DNA of 64,000 bases from Coenobita brevimanus. Taxonomy: Eukaryota; Arthropoda; Malacostraca; Decapoda; Coenobitidae. The stretch lies in contig CM064669.1 in the NCBI GenBank assembly GCA_032717465.1, positions 45,396,295 to 45,460,294 on the forward strand, read 5' to 3'. The first letter of the stretch is position 1. Every line of letters begins with the position of its first letter. The translations under genes were made by a program, and so were the position numbers. The notes below the pieces were generated by a model. It was not told where the DNA came from. It worked only from the letters and a program-made list of their open reading frames with translations, and did no database searches. This document shows, one piece after another, positions 31,776-43,165 of the stretch.

Positions 31776-33480
31776 AACCCTTCATAGCTGCCGGCCTTGA
31801 ACAACACTTCACTGTTTCGGTGTCAATGATGTTGAGTTAGGGCATTATAAAAAACTGTGAACAATTACGGGAAGGGAACGAAGGTCACTGGTGTGTGTAC
31901 ATGATCCTACTCTATCATCCCATCAGTCAGGTGTTCTCTTCACTCCAGATGTATTCGCCGATGTTTAACATGCTTATGTTACATGAGTCCTAATTTTGAG
32001 TAAGTTTCTTTCAGCAAGAGAACATAATTTACCACCCTCAAAACAGTCAGAAAAGTAAAGAAGACAAACTAGAGGAATATGAACTGAATTGGTAATGTCT
32101 TTAGGCTGTATGCTTACACAAAAGATTATGGGTTTTACTATTTTAAGAGATGATATGGAACAAAAATGTTTGCTAATCAGAAAAAAATTACTCTTTCGTC
32201 CCACATGTTCTCGTAGGTTAGCATTCAGTTCCACATTCTTCGTTCGGTATCACTCTTTCCTATATATTTCGGACCGACTGAGCAGTTATTTCTGCTCCTG
32301 AGAGTTAGTGTACATTTACTGCTCATTCTTTTGTTTGTTCTTATGTGTATGTGAGAAAGAGAGAGGACTGATACAAACAACAATGTATTCCATTATCGCT
32401 TTCATAGCTGCTGGCCCTGAACAACGCCTTACCGTACTGGTGTCAGTGACGTTGAGTTAGGGTGAGCTATAAAAAACCGATAGCAATTATGGGAAGGGAA
32501 TGAGGGTCACTGGTGTGTTTACATGACCCTACTCTACCACCTCAAGCAGTCTGGCATTCACAGTTCACTTTGTCCCAGATGTTTTTGGCCGATGTATACA
32601 TGCTGATGTAACACGCATCCTAATTTTATTAATTCTTACACGAATCATAGCAAATCACAGGAAGGGTTTGGGGGGGGGGGGGAAGCCAGGTGTGCAAGAT
32701 GAGTCTTTTCACATATGTAAGAAAAAGAAATTGATTTTAGAACTTTGAAAAAATGGTCCCAAGGCCGACCACAGGAGCACGTAAATATCTGAACCCACAG
32801 CCACTGAGGGGGCTAAACATATGTTTTACTTTAAGCAGTAAAAGCACCTTCCCAAATCAGTTCTTCCTGATAGTCTGTTATATTTTTCAGATTATTTCTG
32901 GGTTGGTAAATATAGTAAATGTTTCTCATTAAATCTGTTTCCCCGTCATTTTTTGCTGTCCTGGTGTGACAACTCTTGTTTATTTCGTTAACATAATGGC
33001 GGAAAGGCCTGTTCTTCCCTAAGCGTTTAACTAAACCTGGCCTAACCGAGCTTATCTGTACCTAATAATTTTAACCTAACCTAACCTCCAGTTGGGAAAT
33101 TGGGAAACGATATCCACCTTTGAGCACACTGAGTTTCTTCCACTGCGCTGGAAATGATCGTAAGGGAAAATGACGATAACATCAGGGAGGAAATTTTTCA
33201 GCAAGAAAAAGTAATTTGCCAAACTGAAAGTTGTCAGAAAATTACAGAAACAAGCTGGAGGATTATGACTTAATTGGTATGGTCTTTCTGCTGCTTCAAG
33301 TGTACAATGAAAGACATAAATATCTTTCCCAAGTCTGACGAATATAGCGTGAAAAAATCGAACCATTTGAAACATGCACTAGTAGAAACAGGGTTTTCAT
33401 CGAATTTCGCCTGGTGTAAATTTTCTTCACACTGAACTGGGAAGATAGTTGTGTCTTTCATTGTACATTTACCGGTAAAT
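31776..33480. repeat. Two diverged ~617-bp direct repeats, the second interrupted
   Basis: 31776-32000 is similar to 32393-32630 (shared CATAGCTGC(C/T)GGCC, GACGTTGAGTTAGGG-like, GGGAAGGGAA, GGTCACTGGTGTGT). The block after it, 32005-32280, is similar to 33190-33470 (TTTCAGCAAGA, GTCAGAAAA, GGTAATGTCTTT-like). The second unit therefore carries about 560 extra bases (32630-33185). No coding sequence is recognised; a short non-autonomous element with long terminal repeats is possible. Confidence 0.55.
33054..33090 (-). repeat. Short (TTAGG)n-like stretch
   Basis: AACCTAACCTAACCTCC on the plus strand, three units only. A similar degenerate run is at 18745-18780. Too short to be a telomere. Confidence 0.5.
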
Positions 33481-34253
33481 AAATCAATCTAACAGTAATC
33501 ACTCCAATATCCGACGTAATAGAGCCAAAGGTAGGTCCGGATATTGGTTCTGTCTGGATATTGGGCCCCAGCTTATGGACTTGTACTTATGGACCCTAAC
33601 TCAGAGAAACACTTATACAACTCCCTCTGGACATGCATAGCACCTATTTAACACCCAAATCACACCAATAAGGCACATAAATGACTGAAATAAATGCAAA
33701 AGCAACATAAAATGAGGGTTTAGAAGTAGCCTCATACAATAATAAACCTTCTGGTGACTGGCTCCTGGACTGGTACTTATGGACCCTAACCTAGCCTAAC
33801 TCAGAAAAATACCTTCCTACTGCACATGCATAGCTCCTAACACCCTATTCACACCAATAAAGGACATTAAAGAGTGAAATGAGGTAAGTATAATATGGAA
33901 AAAAGTACAGTATGAAACATTCTGCCTACTTACAGCAAGTCCATGGCCACCTTGGTGAATAACCGCCTCCTCTCGGACTCTGACAGTAAGAAGGATTTCC
34001 TGAAGCACTTGCAGTACACTGTTCCTGAAGTCTTGCACTGAACTTAGTCAATCGCACACAGAAGTCCATTCTCTTCACAGTGTGCACTCTTGTCTAACTA
34101 ATGCTCCACTGTATTTACTAAGTGTTGCACTGTAACTTTTCCCATTCTTATAATTTTCCAAAGCCAAAACAAACAAGTCTATTTACGTTAAATTTTTTTT
34201 CAACTGAGTCTTTTCTCTCACAACTGTAAATCCTTAACACAACACACTGTTTT

Positions 34254-35057
34254 GGCACAACACAAAGCAGATATCTGTTCCTTGGAGAGCTTGCGGCCAG
34301 GTACACGCTTCTCCGTCTCCTCGGCTAGAGTGTTCGTTGGCAGCGAGCGATAGAATAGGCCAGTTTCGTCTGCGTTGTAGACTTGACCGAGAGTGAGGCC
34401 CTCCCTGTCGATCAAGCCCTTCACCTTGTGCTGAAACTCGTCAACTCCATCCTCGTTAGCGTCCAATGCTTCGCCATGTGCTTTACGGTTGGTGAGGCCA
34501 TGCCGTAACTTGAACGCAAAGAGCCAACCCTCGGATGCCTTGAAGTCTAGGGCGTCGTGAAGCCTGGCGAACTTCTCAGCAGCAGCCTTCAGCTCTGTTC
34601 CACGTACCATCACACCAGCAGCATGTTGTTGTTGATACCAAATCAACGTGGATTGGTCGATTTCTGCAAACTTGGGAGTAAACATAACCTTCCTCTCCAC
34701 ATTGCATTTGCTTCTTGACGAGAAGTCAGCCGTGTACTGCATGAGTTTGTCTCGGGATCTCTTAATATCGAACAAAGTAGACCAGGCCAGGTTAAACTCA
34801 CGGAGAATGCGGGAAGAAGACCACCCCGCATCTACTTTCTCCAATATCTCCCGTTTCTTCTCCAGAGTCAACACCACTCTCTTCCTTTTCTCAGGTGGCG
34901 GGGCCATCATCACACACACTAAGAGGAGGCCCGAGAGCAGCAGGAGTCCCTGCAGCAGGTAAGGCACCACCACAAAAGCAATCACGTGGGCAGCCATAAT
35001 GACGAGCGTGCATTCGGGGCGAGAGAGAGGCAGAAAGTGGGGAGGATGCAGCGGCAC
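34254..35057 (-). pseudogene. Tigger-B transposase, N-terminal half
   Basis: The frame is open from 35057 through KRKRVVLTLEKKREILEKVD, the helix-turn-helix and QVYNADETGLFYRS (first catalytic Asp), to KEQISALCCA at about 34254, where the deletion join brings in unrelated frame. The second and third catalytic acids (DNAPAH, QPMDQG) are lost, so it cannot catalyse transposition, but it keeps the DNA-binding domain. It has no stop where copy 1 has TGA (LIWYQQQ here). Confidence 0.85.
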
Positions 35058-35131
35058 TCTTGGACATCGGAGGAATGATGCACCACAACAATGCTCTCCT
35101 GCGCCACGCGCGGCAAGTTCAAATTATGGGC

Positions 35132-35135
<4 letters not shown>

Positions 35136-35177
<42 letters not shown>

Positions 35178-35186
35178 GGGGGGGGG
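35136..35186 (+). repeat. T41 G10 homopolymer block
   Basis: About 41 T followed by 10 G, where copy 1 has only short T runs (21460-21475). Prone to sequencing error. Confidence 0.9.
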
Positions 35187-35527
35187 GTTTCCCGGACCAT
35201 TTTGGGAATATTGGATCCCAGGACGATTATGTCCGGGTAGTGGGGATTTTCGGATATTGGGCGTCCGGATATTAGAGTGATTACTTTTATGTTTTGTTTC
35301 CGCCAGATTAATCGTGATTTCAGATTATTCAGGCACTTCTTCACATCATATAGTCTGGATAATCGGGCTATCTCTGCATTTCCTTTCGTATCGAGTATCG
35401 ATTTTCGTATCGTCGAGACAGATATTTTCGTACTGTGGAAATTTTCCTATATTTATCGATTTCCTACCATTGAAAATTCGTACTTCGGGTTTTCGTACTT
35501 CGAGGACTCACTGTATATAAATATATA

Positions 35528-37380
35528 TCTATCTATCTATTGCCAGACGCCTCAATCCCATTCTGGGTGGCCACAAACGAATCGCCCCCACGTCGTCCTG
35601 TCCCCCGCCATTTCACTGCCCCGCTCCCAACTCACGCCCCTCTCTCTCATATACCTATCCATCCCATCCCTCAATCTCATCCTTGGCCTCCCCCTCCCTC
35701 TCCCCCCTCCACCTCACTCACATACACTCTCTTCATCAGTCTTTCACCCTCCATCCTCTCTACATGGCCAAACCACCTCAGTGTATTCCACCTAGCACTT
35801 CCTATCACATCCACATCCACACCACAACGCTCCTTTATATCCTCATTTGTCAGCCTGTCTCTCCATGTGACTCCACAGGCTCCTCTTAAATAACTCATTT
35901 CCACTGCTCTCACTCTTGACTTGTGTCTTTCCAACAACGTCCAAGCTTCACTTCCATACGTTAGAGTTGGTATCACAATAGTGTCATGTAGTAACTTTTT
36001 CACTTCCATGCTCACTTCCTTGTTTCCTATCACTACTTTCAAGGAACCAGCAACCTTTCTTCCCTGCTGTACCGTTTCAAGCACTTCACCCTCCAAACCT
36101 CCATCCTTACTTATCACACTACCCAAGATCTTAAACGTACTCACATTTTCCAATTCCTCACCATCCAACCTTGCTGTACATTCACTGACTTCATCTCTCC
36201 AAAGACCATCACTTTACTCTTCCCTACTTTCACCTTTAGATTCCATTTCTTACACATTCTCCCAAACTCATCCACCAAGCCTTGCAGCTCCCCTTCGTCT
36301 TCACTCAACAACACAGGATCATCTGCAAACAACAGTACAGGGAGTTTCCAAACACTACCCTCTCTCACCAGGGCCACTCCAACATCCACCACCCAACCTT
36401 ATACCTCTTTTATAACCCCATCCATGTACAGATTGAACAACCATGGAGACATGACACATCCCTGTTTCAACCCAACCTTCAAAGAGAAAAATTCACTCAG
36501 TTCACCATCCACATGCACTGCATCCTTCGCACCATCATACATACTCCTCACAGCATTTAACAACTTCCCATCTACTCCATATATTCTTAATACTTTCCAC
36601 AATCCTTGTCTATCCACCCTGTCATATGCTTTCTCCAAATCCAAGAAAGCCACATACAACTTCTTTCCCTTCTCTAGAAACTTTTCCACTAAAGATCTAA
36701 GAATGAATATCTGATCTACACAACCTCTTCCCTTCCTAAAGCCTCCCTGTTCTTCTCCAACTAATTCCTCTGTTCTTTCTCTTACTCTGTCAATAAGTAT
36801 CCTACCGTACACTTTTCCTATTATACTAAGAAGACAAATGCCCCTATGATTACCACATACTTTTTTTTCCCCTTTTCCTTTGTACAAGGGAATAATTATA
36901 CTTGACTTCAAATCCTCTGGGACTCTACCTTCTTCCCAGGCCAAGCTGCACATCCAGATCCATTCTACTACTATCTCTCCCCCATGCTTCAGCATTTCAC
37001 CACACACTCCATCAATTCCTGGGGCTTTCCCCGATTTAACTTTCTTCATTGCTTCCACAACTTCTATCCTACTGATTTCTTCCTGTCTTCTCACCTCCCT
37101 CCTTCTCCCAGCCATTCCCCAGCCATTAATACTCGCATTACTTCCATCCTGTATGTTCAACAATTCCTTAAAGTGTTCTCTCCATCTGCTCACTTTTTCT
37201 CCCTTCTCCACTAGTAATCTACCATTTTTATCTTTCACTCACCTGCTAACTTCACTTCCACCCTGTCTTACTCTCTTCACCTCTTTCCAGAATATTTTCT
37301 TACAGTCCCTCCACTTTACACTCAAATTCCTTCTAAATTCTTCATCCACTCTCTTCTTACTCTCTCTTACTAATCTTTTC
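35528..37380 (-). mobile_element. RTE LINE, 5' truncated, RT nearly open (1.85 kb)
   Basis: The minus strand from SVKWRDCKKIFWKEV-like sequence (about 37320) to the tail with CTAT repeats (35528). It lacks the endonuclease. It is truncated into a (TA)n/(GATA)n tract at 37380. Confidence 0.85.
35677..37238 (-). pseudogene. RTE reverse transcriptase, broken into three frames
   Basis: 37238-36399 (279 codons) holds the RT N-terminal half: KNGRLLVEKGEKVSRWREHF, SGKAPGIDGVCGEML, IPLYKGKGEKKVCGNHRGIC, GEEQGGFRKGRGCVDQIF, FLDLEKAYDRVDRQGLWKV and LKQGCVMSPWLFNLYMDGV. A stop after IKEV (TATACC in place of a Gln codon) and later breaks follow. 36392-36168 holds VLLFADDPVLLSEDEGELQG, the catalytic Asp pair. 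36168-35677 holds the C-terminal part (YGSEAWTLLERHKSRVRAVE, TLRWFGHVERMEGER). Three or four lesions separate it from a working enzyme. Confidence 0.85.
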
Positions 37381-37436
37381 ATATATATATATATATATAT
37401 ATAGATAAATAGATAGATAGATAGATAGATAGATAT
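37381..37436. repeat. (TA)n(GATA)n microsatellite
   Basis: TA run followed by GATAGATAGATAGATA. Confidence 0.95.
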
Positions 37437-38600
37437 GGTTCAAATCTGATTACTGCAGGAAAGGTGTATGGACGAATAATCACAGAGTTGTTTTGTTGTT
37501 TTAAAAGCTATGAACCTTATTTAGGGTGGTTTGGCTTTGGGGTAGGTAAAAATATCCTCCCAAAGGGTCAATTCTGGGGTATCTGGTAATGAATCTCTAC
37601 TGTACTCATGTTACAACTCCCTTACTTAACTGTAATTAGCTTAATAGTTATTTTTTGGGCATTTCCTCCTTATTATTTTATGTGGGATATTTCTGCTCAG
37701 GGACAACAAATCACGAAATACCTAATAAATGAATATAGTAAAAGTACTGTACTTATAGAGTTGTGTGGTAACTGTTAAGTGTTTCATGTCATTTTCATGG
37801 CAGTTCGTGAACTACATATAAAAAGTACATTTTGTTATAAGAAAAAGTGCACGTACCCAGGTACCTGTACTGTGAAATGAACTGAACAAGCAAAAAATGA
37901 AAATCCAGGTATCAACACTGATGAGTATTGAAGCAAGTTTTTGGTCAATTACAATAATAGAAGAATTAAGCTTTGCTAAGACATACATATGAAACAGATC
38001 AATAAATCTACTTTATTATTGTATCTATACAATGTAGACTGCATTAATTTAAATTATAATGTGAAGTATTCTCTGTTTCGTGCAAGTTATGTTAAACTAT
38101 AATTCAATCACTTTAACTTGGCAAAGATTTTTGTCCATTTGCAACTTGTTTCACCACAGTTCAGTATCAAAATAGGACAACACTACAGCCCTAAATCTTT
38201 TCTACAGCATGCCTTCAGAACCGCCATTCTATTCTAGAGTTTATCACTTACATCTAAGCATTCAAGATAGAACGATGGCAATTTTATGCCTAGTTTAAAT
38301 GAACAGAGTACAGTACATTACTTCAAAATGTCCAGTGATTATTGTGGTGCCTAGAAGAAGTACAATTGGTTCACACTCACAGTAGTTACATAGCAGCATT
38401 GAGGAAGTTTGTTTGATATGCAAAGCTATCAGGATATGATGAATGTGCTGCATGTATCAGGAGTTTACTTATACAAGGTTATATAAGTACATTTCCATAA
38501 TCAATGTGATGTATATTGTATTAACATCTGAATGGTAGTGGTGGCTTTTGAAGGGGTCACATTTTCCCTATGGCTCAATGCAAATCTCCAAAATTTTATC
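37437..38600. other. Intron-like unique sequence; one short dispersed repeat
   Basis: No gene. The segment 37877-38003 resembles 43425-43535 (shared GAACAAGCAA, TATCAACA-TGATGAGT, TTTTTGGTCAAT, ACAATAA), so it contains a fragment of an unidentified dispersed repeat. Confidence 0.45.
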
Positions 38601-38603
38601 CAT

Positions 38604-38955
38604 GGAGGAGGAGGAGGAGGAGGAGGAGGAGGAGAAGAAGGAGGAGGAGGAGGAGGAGGAGAAGAAGGAGGAGGAGGAGGAGGTGGGGGGTGGGGGATGG
38701 AGATTAATAGTATAACTGATGAGGAGGAGGAAGAGATGGGGGGTGGGGATTAACAGTATAACTGATGAGGAGGAGGAGGTGGGGGGTGGAGGGTGGGGGA
38801 TTAATAGTATAACTGAGGAGGAGGAGGAGGAGAAGAAGGTGGGGGGTGGGGATTAATGGTATAACTGACGAGGAGGAGGAGACGGGGGTGAGGATTAATG
38901 GTATAACTGACAAGAAGCAGGAGGTGGGGAGTGGGGATTAATGGTATAACTGACA
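38604..38955. repeat. GGA-rich minisatellite beside an ITIH splice donor
   Basis: A GGAGGA run (38604-38690) is followed by six copies of a unit of about 43-53 bp with the core GATTAATRGTATAACTGA (near 38701, 38748, 38799, 38850, 38893, 38936), separated by GAGGAGGAGG...GGGGTGGGG. The last unit is about 30 bp from the donor at 38985 of the exon above. The minus-strand transcript would be pyrimidine-rich here. Confidence 0.85.
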
Positions 38956-38985
38956 TCTTTGAAACCTCTACCATCAAGATCCTAC

Positions 38986-39149
38986 CTATGATTCCTTGGG
39001 TCTCTGATGACAAAATCTGCTGCCGCTTCATATGGAATCCCAAATAGCGTCGGTTTCCTGAAAGAACAACTCTCAGGTCAGCTAGGCCATCCCCAAGTGT
39101 TAGCTGGAGGTGTTTCCTGCTGCTCATTACTATCATCAAGTCACCATAG
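38986..39149 (-). CDS. ITIH-like gene, exon (C-terminal domain)
   Basis: The acceptor CTGCTTTATCCTCACAG lies directly upstream of 39149 and the donor ATAG|GTAGGATC at 38985. The exon is 164 bp; it completes the codon begun by AT in the previous exon and ends in phase 1. It reads YGDLMIVMSSRKHLQLTLGD, GLADLRVVLSGNRRYLGFHM, SSETQGIIG. In ITIH heavy chains a LGDGxxFVVLxHR stretch is followed by DFLGFYV and THGLLGQF, which this mirrors (YLGFHM, TQGIIG). It is open with no stops, and its codon pattern is unlike the neighbouring repeats. Exon calls rest on splice sites and remembered family sequence. Confidence 0.75.
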
Positions 39150-39401
39150 CTGTGAGGATAAAGCAGTGTCAGGAATATCTAATCATATCTAAGTGTAATA
39201 AATCCATTTAGAAATATCTTGACTATGTCATCATGCAATTAATCTACAGCTAAGATTTCATATCAACTCAAGAGAAGTGGGTGGTAAACTAGCACTAAAA
39301 GCATCACCTCCAATATCCATGTGTTTCATATGCACTGCTGAGCTAAAACATATGTAAATAAAATACTGATTTGCTGTTACTGTAAAACATAATGAACTCA
39401 C

Positions 39402-39673
39402 ATCAGACTAATGCCCTCTCTCCAAGTGGTGCTTCGATGACAGTTATAAATGTCGTCATCAACTTCAACTCTCTGGGTGGCAGAAGGGTTGTGAGGGGCA
39501 TTGTACTTGTTATAACTGCTGCTATTTTTGCTAAATTTGTGAGTTAAGTTATTAATCATTTGTTTCTTTGTACGTCGACCTTTCTTCCTCTTTATACTCC
39601 TGTCTTCTCTGTATTTGTATCTTCTCCCACTTCTCTTGTAGTATGGCCAAAGAGACTTAGTGATGGACTGAAC
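39402..39673 (-). CDS. ITIH-like gene, exon (basic linker in C-terminal domain)
   Basis: The acceptor (AT-rich tract, then CCTTCAG) precedes 39673. The donor is CTGAT|GTGAGTTC at 39401. The exon is 272 bp and starts in phase 0, matching the end of the 61215 exon. It reads VQSITKSLWPYYKRSGRRYK, then a Lys/Arg-rich run (KRKKGRRTKKQ), then an Asn/Ser-rich stretch and DDDIYNCHRSTTWREGISL. It lies where ITIH proteins have a variable segment between the TYF and DFLGF blocks. The basic run is unusual and could bind polyanions such as glycosaminoglycans (inference). Confidence 0.65.
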
Positions 39674-39689
39674 CTGAAGGTATATATAT

Positions 39690-40835
39690 AAGAAAAAAAA
39701 TTATTTTGAATATGAATCAGTCAGTAACTTTCTTTTTAATACGCAAAGTGGAAAAATGTATAGAATTAATAAAGAAAAAACTATTTTATGTTCTACAGAT
39801 ACTGTACAACACTTTTCCTCCAACAATATACAGTATATGTTCTGTTAGCCCATAAAGTAGCTAATTATAACAGCAACTGCAAAGCGTAACCATGCAACTT
39901 TAGGTAAGCCCCAAATTACTCTTCATTTAAAGTATGTCTATTCATTTGTTTTTGTACTATCATGTGAAGCTGTAGGATATATATCTAGAGGGACTGTGAT
40001 CATAACATGTACCAGAATTTTATTACTGGGTGTTGTGAGACCAGGTGTGTGGAAAATATGAATTTCATAAGGCATGAACAGTCCCATTTGGATAAACAGA
40101 AATTCTACTGTAGTGTATACAGGATTCTCTTGCATCTGCTAAACTCATATACCATTGTGATCTAACATGACTTGCACAATCCTATTCTAGTGACTGATGC
40201 CAGTACAATATTCAGTGTACTGACATTGGACGTGTGAAGGAACATAACTGATATATTCATAAACTGCTGTGAAAAAATGTCTGCAGAAGAAAATGCAGAT
40301 AGGCTACCGGACACACTGTGCCACAGCAACGTTGTTACTAAATCCAAACAGTCTTTGATCTATTAAGATACCATAAAGCTGGAACATAAATATTTGCAAT
40401 ACATCAAAACCTATTTATTACCAGAGTTGTAAATGCATCCAGGAAATAAGGGTGACAGATGACTACTATACTCTCCTTCATTTTGAAAGCAGCGTTTAAT
40501 TCCTGAATTGTCCAATTATGCCAACTTAATGGTTTAACTATAGCATTCAAGCCTGTTTGGTTGGGATCCCCATGGCAGCTTTGCCCCAGTGACACTATTA
40601 CCATCAGGTATGAACATGTAATTTTTTTTAATGTTTTTTATCTTTGTTTTTGTTCAGTAGACACTCCTACAGAGGAAAGATTTTACCAGTTTTATAACTA
40701 ACAGTCAACATTTAATGGGGCTGAAGAACTTAAGTTAGAGAACCCTCTCCTAAAGTTTTAGTTGAATGGCTGCATTCAAATGATTTCAGTGTTCACCACC
40801 ACCTTTGGCTCTTTCCTCCTTTCCCTGATCCATCC
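39690..40835. other. Intron-like unique sequence
   Basis: AT-rich, no element recognised. A minus-strand frame at 40404-40604 has no splice or family support. Confidence 0.45.
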
Positions 40836-43165
40836 ATATCCCTGACCCCCTTGGAGAAAGTTCCAACATGCTTGACCTTTTCCTTACAACTGATCTGACT
40901 GCTTACACTGTTAATCTTTTCTTTCTGTTGGGCTCCTCTAATCACAACCTTATCATCTTAACCTATTCTATTGCTGCACTAAGGCTTGCAGACCCTCCTA
41001 CAAAGTGCAGGTTGTGGCATTTTGGAGCTGCTGATTGAGAGGTCCTCAGGCAAAACTTCTTTGACTATCCCTGAAATGATTATTGTTTCTATCACTGTGA
41101 GCCAACTGAGTGTGCTTTGCACATTACAATGGTTATTCTCTCAGGCATGGATGCATACATTCCTTTCTCTTATCTTGTGATTAATGTAAAAAGGTTTAAT
41201 CACACTTATTGTAACGCAGTCTAAAACAAGGAGAAGGCCCACAAAAGATACCAGAGCCAACTCCACCCCGGAATCTCATCTCTCTTATGTTTCTGCCCGG
41301 AATCATGCTAAATCTGTCCATTGCTCTGCTAAAAAGAATTTCATACATATGCTTTGAACTCTTTGACTCAAATTCTTCTCCCTACTTCCGGAACCTTGCC
41401 AAAAATCTTTCTAATAATTTAACTTCTTCATCCTTCCCACCTCTTTTCTGCTCTAATGGCTCTGTATCTGTTTCTTCTACTGATACAGCAGAACTCTTTG
41501 CTGAGATTTTCTCCACAAATTCCATCTAGATAATTCCAGCACAGTTTCTCATTCACTTCCCCCACTTCTTGACTTCCTCATGGCTATTAGAATTTCATCA
41601 ATTGACGTGTTTTCTGTCATTACAAGCCTCAATACTAACAAAGCATATGGGCCTGATGGGGTCTCTCCTGTTGTCCTCAAGAACTGTGCATCGTTGCTTA
41701 CACCCTGACCAAGTAAACCTATCCTTCTTGCTGGAAGTTTGCACTCATTTAGCCTGTCCTGAAGATGGGTGACTATTTCCAGCCCTCTAACTGTTGTTCA
41801 ATTATTTTAACAGCCTGCATTTTTAAAGTTTTAAACCTATTCTTTAAAAAATAAATAAAATTAATAAAACACCTTTCCCATCACAGCCCTCTTTCTGCTT
41901 GTCAGTATGGGTTCTGCCTGGAACGTTCCACTGGCATTCTTCTCACCTTCCTTTCATCCTCTTGGTCATCCTCCTTTTGGGACTTTGCTGAAAGTTTTGC
42001 CATTGCACCTGACATCTCAAAGGCTTTCAATCAAGTCTGGCATTAATCTTTAATTTCCAAACTGTCCTCTTATGGTTTCTATCCTTCTATCTGTGCCTTC
42101 ATCTCTAACTTCCTTTCTAATCATTCAACAGCTGCTGTTGTAGATGGCCACTGTTCTTCTCCTTGAGCTATCAATAATGGTGTTCCTCACGGCTCTGTCC
42201 TTTAACCAACTCTCTTCATTCTATTCTTCAATGACATATGCTGTACATCTAACACTATCCACTCATGCACTGATGACTCCTCCCTTCACCTTTCCAAACA
42301 CTTCTTGCAGCATCCATCTCAGTAGGTACTTCAAACAAACAAGGGATGGGGATATGGCACACCTAATGTCGGACTTGGCTCATATCTCGGATTGGAGTAA
42401 AAGCAATCTTGTTGTCTTTAAAGCATCAAAAACTCAGTTCTTACATCTTTTGACCCATCAAAATCATTTGCAAAGTATCTTTTCATCGTACTTATGGTTT
42501 CATTCTCTCATGGTTTATCTTAGAAAGATCATATTACCACTCTTGTAAAATCTGCTTTTAAGGGATTAGGTGTGCTAAGCTGAATCTATTCCTTATTTAC
42601 CCCTACACAGATGATGACTTTATACAAGGATCTTGTTCACCCTTGCCTAGAATACAACCCCCATGTACAGGGAGACTCCTCACACACAGCTCTTCTCAAC
42701 AAGGTGGAGTCAAAGGCTTTCCATCTCCTTAATAATCCTCCTCTTAATGGCTCCCTTCAATCTCTGCCTCTTTGCCGCTCTGCTGCATCTTTATCTCTTT
42801 TATGCCGCTACTTCAATGGCCACTGCTCCTCTTAACTGTCTGCTTGCATCCCTCCACCACTATAGTGGGCACATAGCACTCATCTAGCAGCAAACTCTCA
42901 TCCCTTTTCTGTCCAACTCTAATGCAGGAGTTAACCATTACTCCCAGTCCTTCATGTATACAATGGGTCAACTCTGGAACTGTCTTCCTTTGTCTGTATT
43001 TTCTACTTTCTATGACCTCTAGTTTTTCAAACGTAGTGTCAGGGCATCTTGAAATGAACAGCTCTTGAATTTGGCTCTCAGTTATCTTATATTTATTTTT
43101 TCTTGGAGGGAACAATCTTGCGGGCTTCTGACCTTTGGTTCCTTCTTTCTTGCACTAAAAAAACA
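40836..43165 (+). mobile_element. Jockey/CR1-like LINE (LINE5), heavily decayed
   Basis: The plus strand, with many stops and shifts, starts in the endonuclease C terminus (about 40860), then NKAYGPDGVSPVVLKNCASL (about 41636) and NGVPHGSVL (about 42178). The catalytic area reads STDDSSLHLSK-like near 42265. The C-terminal block at 42611-42840 reads DLVHPCLEYNPHVQGDSSHT and NKVESKAFHLLNNPPLNGSL. A poly-A-like end (ACTAAAAAAACAAAC) is at 43154. The sister fragment at 58890-59610 has the same 3' UTR (TGGTTCCTTCTTTCTTGCA). Not functional. Confidence 0.75.

Larger units (their letters stand above)
33493..35286 (-). mobile_element. Tigger-B copy 2, internally deleted (1.8 kb)
   Basis: The ends CAGTAATCACTCCAATATCC and, inverted, AGTAATCACTCTAATATCCG match the copy at 18470-21577. 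About 1.3 kb of the transposase C-terminal half is missing; the join is at about 34253. A poly-T/poly-G expansion lies near the right end. Confidence 0.85.
31154..35513 (-). mobile_element. Tigger-A element split by nested insertions
   Basis: The left end CAGTGAGTCCTTGATATACG is at 31154 and the inverted right end CAGTGAGTCCTCGAAGTACG ends at 35513. Both match the compact copy at 7204-7950. Element sequence is continuous to about 31765 and resumes near 35385. The 3.6 kb between is foreign: a tandem repeat region and a Tigger-B copy. Confidence 0.75.

Noticed and set aside
33054..33090. Telomere or subtelomere
   Set aside because: Only about three AACCT units, within an interspersed repeat; same words occur inside the Tigger-B at 18745.
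38532..38913. Gly/Glu-rich and Pro/Leu-rich reading frames as genes
   Set aside because: Translations of the GGA minisatellite in several frames.
40404..40604. Minus-strand frame as an extra ITIH exon
   Set aside because: The 61215 and 39673 exons already join in phase, and this frame has no ITIH similarity and no good acceptor and donor pair.
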